This document shows positions 13,799 to 25,729 of a DNA stretch of 64,000 nucleotides, piece after piece (position 1 is the stretch's first letter; each line of letters starts with the position of its first letter). Source of the stretch: Epiperipatus broadwayi (taxonomy: Eukaryota > Onychophora > Udeonychophora > Euonychophora > Peripatidae). Below the pieces are notes generated by a model, which was given only the letters and a program-made list of their open reading frames with translations, was not told where the DNA came from and did no database searches. Position numbers and translations under genes: made by a program. The stretch covers positions 6,739,011-6,803,010 of the forward strand of contig JAQFVV010006221.1 in NCBI GenBank assembly GCA_028023455.1, in the 5' to 3' direction.

Positions 13799-14851
13799 TG
13801 TAACGGTCAGAAAACGTGTGACTCGTAAACATAGTGCAGAATTCGACCACCATACAGAACAGCAGCACCATCGAGTAGCGAAGCCACCCGTGGTACTGAG
13901 TTCGAACATAGTTTATTGGTTCCACAATACAATCCACGAAACAACGCATCTGATGCGACATTAGTAAATATTTCCTTAGGCACGGTGGTCAGGGATATGC
14001 AAGAGACTCATGATTTTATTCTCGAGTTAGCCAATAAACAAACTAATATTAATTAAACATTCATATTTACATAATCGAGGAAATATTATATAGAATGGGT
14101 ATCGAATAAATGAAACGTAACTGCAGATATATAGTTTAAAATTATTTATTAATACATTTTAATAAAACAATCTAATAATATTTTGTGGATTTAAAGCTTC
14201 GGTAGCAGAATGTGCGACATGACTATATTTTAAAGAATACATTTATTTATTTAGACATTATTTTATATTGATGATTTCAGTAGCGGTATTTCTGATACTG
14301 TAATGTTTACAAAGGGAATTCACTTATTTGAAGGCTTAATCTAGCTACCTAAAATTCTCGAGTAAGTATTTCTAATGCATGCCTTGGGGAATTTATACCT
14401 TTGCAATGCAAGAGTCTAAAGTAAGATTTAAGAGTGGCGGCGGACATATATTTATTTAATTAAACTATTTATTTTATGACTAAGGGCAACATTTATTTGA
14501 GAGTGAATTATGAAGATAATGCAGAGGCGGAGTGATATATAGAATAATAAAACTAAGTAAAGGAACACGTGGTACGCTTTAGAAAGGCGATATGGAATGG
14601 CAGTATATTGAAACTGCAATGCCGCGAATGAATTTATAAAACTGTCAGGCTGGTCTCTGCCGCGGCCCGACAAAGTAAGGTGTCACATAAGCATAACCAG
14701 GGACAAGCGGTACGTGTCGCAATTTGCCACTGGCTGCATGACAGGTCAAATCCTATGGGAGCATTTATTATGTCCGCTTGTGTAGGATGACGGGGGTTAA
14801 TTTCAACCCTGAAGAATCCGGAATATTTACGGCGGAATCTAAAACGTAACA
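13799..14851. mobile_element. Probable solo LTR
   Basis: A 1053-bp block, clearly less AT-rich than its surroundings, begins TGTAACGGTC and ends AAAACGTAACA, giving the TG...CA termini and short terminal inverted repeat of retroviral-type LTRs. The five bases before it are CATAT and the five after are CATGT, a target duplication with one mismatch. There is no gag or pol on either side, so the simplest reading is a solo LTR left by recombination between two LTRs. The element family is unknown. The 72- and 73-codon open frames inside it (minus strand) are not recognised as proteins. Confidence 0.55.
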
Positions 14852-15438
14852 CATGTATACTTATAAACGATTATGATAAGATTTAAATGGATTTCTAATT
14901 CGGCCCGACATTATCAACATTTACTAAAGAACGTTGGTGACTCTCAAAGAAATGTAATTCTATGGAATTATTCATGATGATTTAGTAAATACAAAACATA
15001 TATATAAATTGGGAATTATTATAACTAATACGTCAGCCATTTGCGAAGTTGTAGACCCCTGCATTACAATAAATGAAGCATTGAATGTGTGTCGATTTAT
15101 ATGAAAGTTAAGTTATTAAAGAAAGTAAATATTAATGAAAATTTGACACGCATTCATTGTTTTAAACGATCATAGATTTAAACTTTGAAAATAGAGACAA
15201 TTGTGAGCATGCAATAATTAAATAATAAATATAGATAAAATGTAGATTTTAGAAATACGCACCCCAGATAGAGTGAGGTAAGCTAGATTATTAGAGAAAT
15301 TTACATATTAAATTAATTATTCAATTTAGTTATACAAATGGTAGTTTTTACATTTTATAATTTAGATAAGTAGTATGAAGAAGAGCTATAGCATATTATT
15401 AGAGTACTCTAGAGTTTGAACACAGACAGGTACCTGTT
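14852..15438. other. Non-coding stretch between solo LTR and broken ORF
   Basis: AT-rich with a few GC-richer patches (CGGCCCGACA near 14900 also appears inside the solo LTR at about 14664). It could be older transposon debris. No gene is visible. Confidence 0.4.
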
Positions 15439-15801
15439 TTATAAGAAGTTTTCTGATTCCATTAGCTTAGCAGCAAAAAGTTCACGAGTGGCAAGTTTCT
15501 TGTATTTAGATATTTCATTGAATCTCACAGCAGCAGCAGCTTTTCATTTATTTCAGGCAGCAGATCTTCATGGTGAATTTATGACGGGCAATGGAAAGTT
15601 CAGCATCCGATAGGCCATCTCCCAATAGAGAATAATCTAGGTGCTTTACTCGGTCATACCTTGGCAGGAACAAATTATTTTTATATTTTTGGAGACTCTC
15701 AGTGATCGAGAGCAAAGCTAAAGTTTTAGTGAATGTCTCCAGCAAGTCTAAGATGGCCTCTTTTTTATCTTGATCTTTCACATTTTTGTTAAGGTATTTT
15801 T
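15439..15801 (-). pseudogene. Unrecognised broken coding region
   Basis: On the minus strand an open frame from about 15801 encodes a mixed, helix-prone sequence including KKEAILDLLETFTKTLALL and DGLSDAELSIARHKF. After a stop near 15555 the coding character continues in another frame, through LPEINEK and then RFNEISKYKKLATRELF, ending at a stop at 15439-15441. Composition, charge pattern and continuity across frames look like a real protein with two small frameshifts, not random AT-rich sequence. I do not recognise the family. The first frame has no ATG (the nearest start is GTG at 15781), so it may be an internal piece of a retrotransposon protein, a processed pseudogene or a fragment of a host exon. 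The plus-strand frame over 15416-15613 is its antisense shadow. Confidence 0.4.
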
Positions 15802-17476
15802 AGGTTCTATTTAATCTGCCCTGAGGATAATCAACGCATTTTGTTGGTTTTTAATTAAAGAAAGCTGCCGTTCTATTGTTTACATTTTACATTTACTAAT
15901 TATATTTTGGGGAATTTTTCTTTAATTAATCTATTATCTATCACTGATCGATGCTTTTAAATTTCACAAACAAAAAGGGAACATAAGATTATTTTAACTT
16001 TTAATTAAATATTACATCAGATATTTTTAGAATTATTATTAAATGAAATTTAAACAAAGCAATAAATACGAACTTTATAATCCAAAATAAATGATTAAAA
16101 TTATACAAAATTATATAACTAAAAGAAATCTAAATTATATTATTTTATCCCTATTTATTGCGTTTAATTTGAGATCGAAATGTGTGCGTGTTTATGCTGA
16201 ATTCTACATATATTTATACATTTTTAATATTGTTACACACACAATTCGATATCAAAAAGTTTAAATTTGGGCAGGATAGACCGGTCAGTGAGAGACGACA
16301 GAAAAAGGTGAAACTTAAGATTCGAATACGAATCTTACTGTTTCAATATTGACCTCAAGATAATAGTATTTTGTGGAAAAAAATCTACAGAGAAGTTACT
16401 ACTTAATTTCAAATCTATGAAATCATGACAAAAAGCCAGCAAAATAAATAAAAGTAATGGGAAAAATAAGCAATATAGCTGTCAAAAGCTGTTATTAACT
16501 TCCAATTCATGGTAAGTCTAATCATTCTTGGAGAAGTGAATAAATCATGCATAAAACATATCTCATTCTATTGACAGTCACCAAGTGAATAGTTAATTTC
16601 TATGATGTATGAAAATGTAGAATATCTCCTGAGAATTCTGAAACTGAAGTAAAAACAAATAGGCATCTTTCCTTCTGAAGTGATATGGTGAGCCAAATCA
16701 TAATAATAGATGAATTCCTGAATATATATAAAATAAACAATAAATTGAAATCTAAAGTCAACCATTTAAACAGAAAAAAAGTGTTAGGTTAGATATATTA
16801 CACAGCATATAACAAAAACTTTAAAATTATAGTTTGTAATAATTCTATACTTTTTACTATTTTTAGATAAATTAATATTTTAATAAGTCTTCAAATAATT
16901 TTTTAAAGTATTATAAAAAATGTAAAAATATTTTGATAATTTTTTTTTTATCCATTTTAAAATATTTGTTTTAAGTCAAAGTAACTACAATATTTTTCTT
17001 GTACTTATATTTTAAATGATTCATAGGATGATTAATTCTATTGCAATAAAAGAGAGAGAGAGAAGAAAACAAACTTCTTGCTAGAAAAGTTAGATTTTTT
17101 TATCAATTAATATTTATTAAACTAGATAAAACTTGTTACATTGATTGTTATACATCATTTGGATAAATTAAATTGTTCATTGATTTAAATGAGACCTTAG
17201 ACATCTATAACTGGTTGAAATTGCACGATGCTTGTGGTGTGGTGAGCCTTTGTAGGATTTCAGCAGAAGAGAACTTTATTCCATGTTTCATCAAATAACT
17301 GCGAGGTGGCCAAGATTTTGTCACGGTCTTTGAAATTTTTTAACTTGTGCTATATATGCCTGCTGGGGATTGCGTGACCTATTCTCAAAAATAGACTTGC
17401 ATCTGTTCAACCGTAATGCAAACGAGAAAAAAATACTTAGTCTTATGATGGCAAGTTCTCTGGTATTAAAAGCAGC
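15802..17476. other. Non-coding stretch with one perfect short palindrome
   Basis: AT-rich DNA. At 16316-16337 a perfect 9-bp inverted repeat (TAAGATTCG / CGAATCTTA, 4-base spacer AATA) sits in a less AT-rich patch (16160-16340). A GA microsatellite lies at about 17050-17065. The 65-codon minus-strand frame at 16568-16765 shows no recognisable domain. Confidence 0.45.
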
Positions 17477-17794
17477 TTACAATATGAGTATTGTTCCAAT
17501 ATCCATGGTGACTTTTGAGCTTATTAGACTTTTAATAGTGCTAAAATGAGGGCACGTGTAGAACAGGTATCGCAGGGTTTCTTCAGCTGATGTGCAAATT
17601 TCACACTGGGTATCTATACTCTGTAACCCTCTCTTCCAGACCAAGAAGTGTTTGGTAGGTAGGGCCATAAGGTTCATCTTAATGACAAAGTCAATGAATT
17701 TTGGCTCCATGTAAAGCGATTTGTTTTTTTTGAATAACTGTCTGTTGTTAAGGCCAGTTTCACTGGGAAACACTGTTAGGTCTTTGTGAAGCAA
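17477..17794 (-). pseudogene. LINE reverse-transcriptase C-terminal fragment (zinc-binding tail)
   Basis: A 105-codon minus-strand frame includes the stretch LPTKHFLVWKRGLQ followed by CEIC, EETLRYLFYTCPHF. This is the C-terminal block after the reverse transcriptase in L1/Tx1-like LINEs: a short helix with a tryptophan, then C-x2-C, then E..(H)LF..C. The usual histidine before LF is replaced by tyrosine (RYLF). The frame starts and ends without the rest of the polymerase, so only the 3-prime part of ORF2 remains, typical of 5-prime truncation in LINE insertion. Continuing on the same strand towards 17217 the sequence is less AT-rich and could be more of the same element, but it holds stops. 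The clade assignment is tentative. Confidence 0.6.
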
Positions 17795-18489
17795 CCAGTA
17801 ATTTCTTTTATTTTATCTGGAGGGTTGGTATAGGTTTATTAGATCTTTGGCATAGTTCCAAATCTCAGAAATCCATTTTATTTTCAATTAAAAGAGAAAA
17901 TCTTGCAATAAAATTTCGTCATTCTAGGAATTAAATAGTGACGTACAGTCAATAAATTATAGTGTTCGGTGACATGTACTGTGGTCACCAGGTGATGCTG
18001 CAGAACCACCAAGAAGCCTGCAAGTGATAATTTCTATACAAAAATTGCTGAAACACTACCCAATAAATTATATAAAATACTATTATGAAGAATTGAGAGG
18101 TGTCCAGTCAGACTATAGATTAGTTATAAAAATTATAATTATTTTAATATGAGGTTTTGACATGCTTCATTTACTATATAAATATATTAACCATAAATAT
18201 TTTTCATTCATCAGATATCTTAGATTAATTGTTAGTTAAGTTATTAAATTATCTATTTTATATTTAAATAGTCACTATAGTCATCTCATTATTTTGTTGT
18301 CTGAATCCTTTAGAATGTGTGTGTATATATATAAGTACAAACAATTAAAAATTACATTCAACTTTAATATAATTAAATGTATAATGCAGTAATAAAGCAT
18401 TAGTTCACTAATTAGAATATTGTGTTCAAACAATTAAAATCCAGAGACAACACTGATGTAAATAAGGACCTGAAAGATAAGAACACAGA
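17795..18489. other. Non-coding stretch, nothing recognised
   Basis: AT-rich sequence. The part next to 17795 may be further upstream LINE ORF2 debris on the minus strand. No repeat or gene can be supported. Confidence 0.4.
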
Positions 18490-20080
18490 GATTAATGTAA
18501 ATAATCTAAAAAAAATTTACTAGTGCACTGTCAAACTAATTTTGATGCAAAAGTAATCATCCTTCACATAGGCACCATATTTTAATATTCAATTAGTGAT
18601 GTTAAATACCAGTAAACTCTCAATCCAAGACATAAGGCAAAGATTTTGAAAATATAAGAATGGCCATCTTATCCTTTGTTCTACATGCAATTATAGACCA
18701 ATCCTAAGCATCTGGACTGAGAGGGTGAATTTATTACCTTATTTATTTTACTCATATTTCTATTTTATCATGTATTAAAACACTTGTGAAATACTGAAAT
18801 TTATTACATATTAATATTAGATGTTAATCTTTTAATGTAAACAATCTAGAAATTTTTTACTATTGCAGTATCAAACTGTAATTCTGATACAAAGATAATC
18901 ATCCTTCACACATGCCATAATTTAATATTCAATTAGCGATGTTAAATATTAGTAAACTCTCAATCCAAGTCATAAGATAAAGACTTTAAAAATATAAGAA
19001 TGGCTATCTTATCTTTTGTATTACATGCAAGTATACAGAACAGTCTTAAGCATCTTGGACTGAGAGAAGTAACATTTGTGAAATATTGAAATTTACTACA
19101 TGTTAATATTAGATGTTATTCTTTTAATGTAAACAATATAAAAGTTTTTTACTAGTGCAATATCAAACTATAATCTGATACAAAGATAATCATCCTTCAC
19201 ACATGTTCGTAATTTAATATTCAATTAGTGATGTTAAATACTAGTAATCTTTCAATCCAAATCATAAGATAAAGACTTTGAAAATATAAAAATGGCTATC
19301 TTATCTGTTGTACTTACATGCAATTATGTAAACCAGTCTTAAGTTTCTTCGACTGAGATGTGTGAAGAATGATTATCTTTGTATCAGAATTACAGTTTGA
19401 TACTGCACTAGTAAAAAACTTTTAGATTATTTAAATTAAAAGTATAACATCTTCTAATATTAACATGTAGTAAATTTCAATATTTCACAAGTTTTAATAC
19501 ATAATAAAATAGAAATATAAGTAAAGTGAAGAAGATAATATATTCATGCTCTCAGTCCAAGATGCTTAAGATTGGTCTATATAATTGCATGTAGGTATAC
19601 AAAATATAAGACAGCCATTTTTATCTTTTCAAAGTGTTTATCTTATGACTTTGATTGAGAGTTTAGTAGTATTTAATACCACTAGTTGAATATTAAAGTA
19701 CTGCGCTTATGTGGCAGATGATTATAGCAGAATTACATTTTGAAACTGCTCTAGTAAAAACCTTCTAGATTTACATTACAAGTATAACATCTTCTAATAT
19801 TAACATGTAGTAAATTTCAATATTTTGCAAATGTTATTACATAATAAAATAGAAATGTAAGTTAAGTGAATAAGATAATATATTCACATTCTCACTACAA
19901 GATGCTTAAGAGTGGCTATATAATTGCATGTAAGTACAAAAGATAAGACAAACAGTCTTTTCAAAGTCTTTATTTTGTGACTTGGATCAAGAATTTACTA
20001 ATATTTAACATCACTGAGAATATTAAAGTACAGTGCATATGTGAAGGATGACTACTTTTGTATCAGAAAGAGATTATAGA
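18490..20080. repeat. Five-unit array: three direct then two inverted ~300-bp units
   Basis: A ~300-bp unit with landmarks ACTAGTGCA.T.TCAAACT, GATACAAAGATAATCATCC, TTTAATATTCAATTAG and a CTTAAGCATC..GGACTGAGA block appears in direct orientation starting near 18490, 18830 and 19124. It then appears twice as the reverse complement, at about 19365-19728 and 19715-20075. In the inverted copies GTTTGATACTGCACTAG and GATGCTTAAGA are easy to find. The turn-around point is at about 19360. Units are strongly diverged but colinear. No coding frame is present. It resembles the inverted or tandem terminal repeats of Penelope-like elements in layout, but no endonuclease or ribozyme core was found here, so the element type is unknown. 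Confidence 0.7.
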
Positions 20081-20085
20081 GACCC

Positions 20086-21680
20086 CACTTCATTGAAATA
20101 GTGTTCTTATAGCCTGATCATGAGCTATAAATTCTAGCTGATGTATTTCTTTACTCCTACCCAATCTTTGGTTAAAGATAACTATATTTTTATATTTATT
20201 GAGGATAGATTTCTATATAAATAGTTTTTCAATGTAATGGATTAGTGAATCATTTGAAGTGATTTACCTTAATATGTCTGGAAGTATATTCTAAAATATA
20301 TCAATACCATAATAATTACTTTATGTTTAAGAATTCAGAATTGATTATAATAATTAATTTTTTAATAAATAATCTCATCTAATCATTAATTTATTACAAA
20401 AAGAAAATTATTTTAATTTTGTAAATAAAAAAAATCTGAATTTTGATAAATTTTAGATTTGAAAAGATTGAGGTTGAAATTAATTGTTTTTAATTTATTT
20501 AAAAAAATACAACAAATATCTGAATTACAAAAATTAAGAGAGACATAATGATTTATTGTCATGTACAGTTTACTGCAGAAATAGAGCACTGGGTTTGAAT
20601 CTTAAAGACTGAATTGTGGCCTATTTTTGATACCTCTAGTATTTAAGAGAAGGTATGACTTTTCAAAATGAAGTAATGAAAATGCCATTTCACTTTTTTT
20701 TTTTTTTTAAAAAAAAAAACTATAGAAAAATATTACATCAGATTTGTGATTTATCAGTATATATTAATTAGAATGGTTTATTGTTTGCGAATTCTAAATG
20801 CAAAAAAAAAAAAGATGGATTCTAAAAAAAAATGTGTATTTGAACGGCATTGATTTTGACTCCAATAAAAACAGACATAAGACGTAAAAAAATGACATAT
20901 ATATATATGTTTGTAATGAAAGTTGTTTCCATATAATATGAGAATGAATTTTAATGGTATATAACAAGATATATGGATGTTATAAATGAAATGACAAGAT
21001 AACAAGCTTATCTATATAGTGTTTTATATTTGTTCTTATAAAACATTTCTTACATTTAAATGATTCTATTTGTTAATGAAAGAGATTTATTTTTATATGA
21101 TTATAGTTTTTCTTTATTAAGTATTTTTTTATTGGAATTTTGAATTAAATAACTTATTTAGTATGTTTTTGTGTAAAATAGAATAATTATTCAAAAGAGA
21201 ATTACTATTATGTATATAATTATATTCTTGGAATCTAAGGGTCTTAAATTGTATTTTTTCTGTATTTAAATTGTTTTGTATAATTAAATAATTTTTCAAA
21301 AATAATTTAATTATAAATTTATAAATGTATTTTATAATTAAAAAATAATTATGTATAAATTTATAGGAGCTAGAGTTATTATGTATAGAATTTGCAATGT
21401 TGCAAAAATTAGTATATTTATTTTATTTAATGAATGTTAGTTTGTAAATATTTAACATTTATATATTTACTATTACAATACATATGTTCATTTTACTTAC
21501 TTGTGCTTTTTAGAAAAACATATATCAATAAATGAAAATTGATATTAATAAATAATAATTTATTATAATTGACTACATTTTCATACAAATCAGTTATATT
21601 TTCATGTTATGAGTATAAACCAAAGAAAATTACCAACAACTCATTTGTATTTATTTATACATTAAAAAAATATTTAGAAC
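20086..21680. other. AT-rich non-coding stretch
   Basis: Low-complexity sequence including a poly-T tract joined to a poly-A tract at about 20693-20720 and a TA microsatellite near 20890. The 75-codon minus frame at 20778-21005 is low complexity and not credible as a gene. Confidence 0.5.
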
Positions 21681-21781
21681 TTAAAACCATATAAACAAAG
21701 CAAAACTCTCCATACAGCATTGCCACCCTGTGCTAGTATAAGATAGTGATCATGGGATGCTTAATAGTTTAAAACCATATA
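21681..21781. mobile_element. Minimal relic of the hammerhead-ribozyme element family
   Basis: About 75 bp joins the two ends of the family seen at 30339-31319. The left part, AAAGCAAAACTCTCCATACA, matches the outer end of the minus-oriented unit. The right part, GTGATCATGGGATGCTTAAT, matches the outer end of the plus-oriented unit. The ribozyme and everything between are missing. A perfect 13-bp direct repeat TTAAAACCATATA lies at both sides (21681-21693 and 21769-21781), supporting an independent insertion event. The repeat partly overlaps the expected element end TTTAA, so the exact border is uncertain. Confidence 0.6.
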
Positions 21782-23809
21782 CTTAAATCAAAAGCAAAAG
21801 AATTAAAATCATTATCATAATTAATATACACTGGAAATTAGTACAAAAAAAAAGAGACTGTCATACAAATAAGAAATTTAAATGGAAAACTACATGTTAA
21901 TAAAATTGTAAATATACATGACATTTAACTACTTTAGAAAATTAATTTATGAATGTGATTCCTTATTTTTGCAATTTCTTGTACTAATATGTGTCAGAAG
22001 CATTGTATGCTTTTAGCTAGTTTGTGATTGCTTTTACATTATTTATGTCTTGTGAAGTTTCATGTAATTGGAATAGATTGGAAAACAACATAAAACATCT
22101 AATTTTATTTCACATTTTATTAATATATATCATGTTATTTTATTTATAGGCATAACTTCATTTTATATATTTATTACTTTCAGAAGTTTCTACGGTTAAT
22201 AAAAACATTGTTCACTGATAAATTAAACTTTTTTTTTTAACTGAAAGATTTTTCTGATATTTTTTTATTTTAAGTTTTTTACATCTGTTTTATTTTTCTG
22301 ATACATTTGCTACTCTCGGCATCATATATTCCTTATTGATTAAATTCTGGTTTTCTCATTAATCTATAGTGTTACCATGCATAAGAAATTTAAGCTATGC
22401 ATCTTTATTATATTATTCTATTTTTATATTAACATTATTGCCCCAAATATTTTTTTTAAATATTGACTTAACAAACATTAGTGCAGAATTAATTGAAAAA
22501 TTTGAGTCAGTATCTTGATATAGTTAAAGCATCCTGTTTTTGAACTATATATTTATATATTTTTTTCAATGTTTCTATCATCTAATAGTTTCTGGACACA
22601 CATTTTATGTATGATCCTTTTATAATATAATTCCTGCAGTTCATTGCTGGCAGAAGCTTTTCAAATAACTATTAGAGACTATGAAGATTTCTTGAATATA
22701 AAAATATAAATGACCCAGTTTATCAACAAACACACAAAACATTTTTTAGTCAGATTATTTAGACATAGTATACTTAGGCTTGTAACATTTAAAACTGGTC
22801 ATAGTTCATTTGTCTTCCATGTATATGGAAAATTATTAAGTGATAAAATATAGAATTTAGCTCCAATTTCTTAGTAATGTCCAAAAACATTTGATGATTA
22901 CATTTCATATGAAAATGTAAGATTTGTCCAATAGTCAGATCTGGATCTTTTGATACATAATTTTTTTTTCAAATTGTCAGTATTTATTTCCCTTGCCTTT
23001 TGTCAATTTTTAGCCAACTTTTGCCCACCTGTCAAATCTTAATCAGCAATAGAAAAAAAAAAAATCAATAAGTTGTAATCAACAAGATGTTATTTTTACC
23101 AGTAAAGGTGTCAAGGGGATGTCATTAGTCTGCAACTTTTTAGAATCATATAAAAAGTGAATTATTATCATTAGACTTATTTTTTCTCATCACTTTTTTG
23201 AAATTTTACCATTAATGTTTTCTTCTAACTTTTTTGCAGTAATGTACTTAACATTTTTAATTTGAAACTCATTTCCCCCTAATACTCTGAGAGCTGTAAT
23301 GAATAATATATTATTTTAACAATATACTTACCTTGTTTTTTCCTACTTAGATTTTATTACTATGGGAAGAGTTTAACTACTGATTACATCTTTATTTCAC
23401 ATGAGTTACCACTATTAGAAAATAGTAAAATTAATAAAAGGAAAAGAAAATAATGTTTTTGCTTTTAAAATTAATTTTCAAATTTAATTTGACATCTATG
23501 TCCAAATTTAATATGGTAGAAATCTCTATAAGTATGTTCTTATATATTGAATCATATTTATAACATCTTAAAATAAATGGTTTGTGCCACTAGTGTAAAT
23601 GAAAATATTTGCATTTTGTAATGAAATAAATAATTGAAGGGTTATTATTTGAAAGGTCATAATAAATTTAAGCATTGGTAGTGACAACTGAGTAATGATC
23701 ATTGATTTTGAACCCAGACTTTGCCACTCTAATACTACATCATATCACACAATACATTTTATAATGAATTTAATATAGATTTATATATTTATTTAAATAT
23801 TTTTATGCT
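21782..23809. other. AT-rich non-coding stretch
   Basis: No gene, array or structured element is visible. A short segment near 23660-23715 holds GATTTTGAACCCAGA, which resembles a tRNA T-loop only loosely. Confidence 0.5.
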
Positions 23810-23870
23810 TTGTAGTGTAATTGTTAGCCCATGCCATTGCACCTGATTTGAGATTTGAATCTAAATAAAA
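23810..23870 (+). repeat. Possible tRNA-derived SINE head (degenerate)
   Basis: TAGTGTAATTGTTAGC at 23813-23828 resembles a pol III A box of the tRNA-Glu/Asp type. About 22 bases later AGATTTGAATC at 23851-23861 resembles a degenerate B box. The spacing is shorter than usual and the acceptor stem does not pair, so this is not a working tRNA. A decayed tRNA-derived SINE or chance are both possible. Confidence 0.25.
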
Positions 23871-24224
23871 TTTGGAAATATTTTACATATCTTGAGGATT
23901 TCTGATTAAATCTAACATCTGATTTAGTAGCTGCTTATATACAACCCAACCAAGCATTTTATTACTAATTGGTAAAATAATATCTAACTATTCTTAGTTA
24001 GAGAAGTAAATCAAAGGGGGAAAAACAACATAAAAACTTTCACTACTTGCATTCATTTGATTAAACTCATAATACATTTTTCATTCATTATAAAGGAATT
24101 CTGGAGAAGCCTTTGTTCTACAGTGGACTATTTAATATTTTTACTTTATTTACTATTATTTTTATATACATACTTGTAATTTATAGAAAATATAGATATT
24201 TTAAGGTATGTTTTTTTCATTTAG
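23871..24224. other. Intronic-looking sequence upstream of the boule-like exon
   Basis: AT-rich DNA that ends in a pyrimidine-rich tract and TTTCATTTAG, a credible 3-prime splice site, directly before 24225. No other exon is visible. Confidence 0.5.
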
Positions 24225-24341
24225 TCAAATAGTGTTGAAGGTTCACCTGCATCATCACCAGCTAATATTAATTCAACGCATGCACCAAAATATGGAACAG
24301 TAATTCCCAATAGGATTTTTGTGGGAGGAATTTCAGCCAGT
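24225..24341 (+). CDS. boll: Boule/DAZ-family RNA-binding protein, single internal exon (start of RRM)
   Basis: The exon has an AG acceptor (TTTAG before 24225) and a GTAAGT donor after 24341. It is 117 bp, 39 codons in frame with no stop. The N-terminal half is Ser/Pro/Asn-rich; then come PKYGTVIPN and RIFVGGIS. This is the hallmark of Boule and DAZL: the conserved (R/K)YGT.IPNR leader running into RNP2 of the RRM, with the splice junction at the same kind of position. Boule proteins bind 3-prime UTRs of germline mRNAs and promote translation in meiosis; this part gives the first RRM strand. FVGGIS is the invertebrate-type continuation, whereas vertebrate BOLL has FVGGID. I did not find the upstream first exon or downstream exons encoding RNP1 (KGYGFVTF), so the gene is incomplete here. 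Other RRM families lack the YGT.IPN leader. The symbol is given by family similarity. Confidence 0.85.
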
Positions 24342-24907
24342 GTAAGTATTTTTATGAATAATTTTGTCAGGTTTAAAAATCTGAAGAATCATAAAATATA
24401 GAGATTGTGAAATTTTTTCATTGTAATAAGTTAATAATGTATTTATTTATTTTTAAATAAGAAACACAGTTTACTAATGTATGGTATAGGTTTCAGGCCA
24501 ATAAACTGAAGGCTCTTACCAATCAGTGCATGTATTTTTCATTTTGTTTGTGGGTTTGTGCATATATGTTTTTATAACCTTTAATGTAATGATTAGATGC
24601 ATTTCCTTTTGCATTATTATTTTATATTTATTAATGTTGCTTAAATTATGTAAAATTAGATTTAATTTTTCAGTTGTTCAAATGTTAAGTTATATGTAAA
24701 TTGCAAATTTTAATTCTACTAAAAACTTCTTTAACATTGTTTGTAACTTTTCTTTTATAAATATATATAAAATTATAAAACTTATATTCTTTTTTTTTAA
24801 AAAAATTATTATTATTTATTGACATTATTTCCAGAAGTAACTACAAAGAAAATTAAAAATGAAAATAATAAACATAATAATATTTTGAATAATTAGATAT
24901 ACTACAT
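24342..24907 (+). other. Start of the intron after the boule-like exon
   Basis: Follows a consensus 5-prime splice site. AT-rich, no second exon or regulatory motif recognised. Confidence 0.5.
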
Positions 24908-25035
24908 ATCATCATCATTTTTAAATATTACTGATCCATTGCAGGATGAAGGTCTTTCCACATGTAATTCAATTTCTCTGAGACATAACTTTCCTTCTTG
25001 ACATTATATCAACAAATTTTATTTCATCCATTCAT
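24908..25035 (+). repeat. Non-LTR or SINE 3-prime-end relic (ATCATCATCAT type)
   Basis: ATCATCATCATTTTTAA is followed by GATCCATTGCAGGATGAAGG and TCTTTCCACATGT. The combination of a CAT-rich start, (T/C)CA(C/T)TGCAGGA and GG(C/T)CT(T/C)TCCCA is a familiar dispersed repeat phrase in many arthropod genomes, usually the tail of a non-LTR retrotransposon or a SINE. Assignment rests on memory of that phrase, and the element here is short and diverged. Confidence 0.45.
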
Positions 25036-25729
25036 CTTACATGCAGTCGGTTTTGATCTATGAACTAGGTATTGTACCGGACGTTCCCCTTTAACCCCAT
25101 TTATACATTTCAATCTGGTGTACAGATTAAGCATGAAAAATCGTACATAAGGTTTGGGTACTAATTTTAATCTAGATATCAATTTTTTTATGACTTAAAT
25201 TTCAAGCATATACAATATACTATTAATTCAGCATGGTTTCAAAGCATTGTTTATTTTATTTCTATGCCTACGAACATTAAGATGGCCGTTATATACCTTT
25301 GAAAGGCATTATCGCAATACCTTTATGCGCCACTCCCCAGAAGAGAAGATTCCCCTCTTAGAAGGATACAGAGCGCCATTTCTTAAATCATACCAATAGG
25401 TTTTATTAACATATTATTGAGATATTGAAATATCTACTCCTATAATGCTATGATCAGCTCTCTTTATCTTAGGTTATAAAAAAAAAAGAAATTTAAAGCT
25501 GCCCTCGGAAATATACATTCTTATTAAAAAGACAAAAGAATAATTAACAAAACACATACATGCCATGAAATAACTTAAGTAAATTATTTATTCACTCTCA
25601 CATAAATATATAATGATTAAACCCCATTACTCATCACCGATTACAAAGAATAAATGAAAAATATTATATGTGATTAAAACTGTACTTCCTTAATTTATAT
25701 ACATAAAAAAAAAATGTTTGTTTGGATGA
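25036..25729. other. Mixed-composition stretch, no gene
   Basis: Contains GC-richer patches (25070-25100 and 25270-25390) in AT-rich sequence, perhaps transposon debris. No open frame of note. Confidence 0.4.

Noticed and set aside
15530-15542. Short CAG run
   Set aside because: Only four units; it is part of the broken coding region, not an expanded repeat.
18490-20080. Searched the five-unit array for a hammerhead core
   Set aside because: No CTGANGA followed by GAAA at suitable spacing in any copy.
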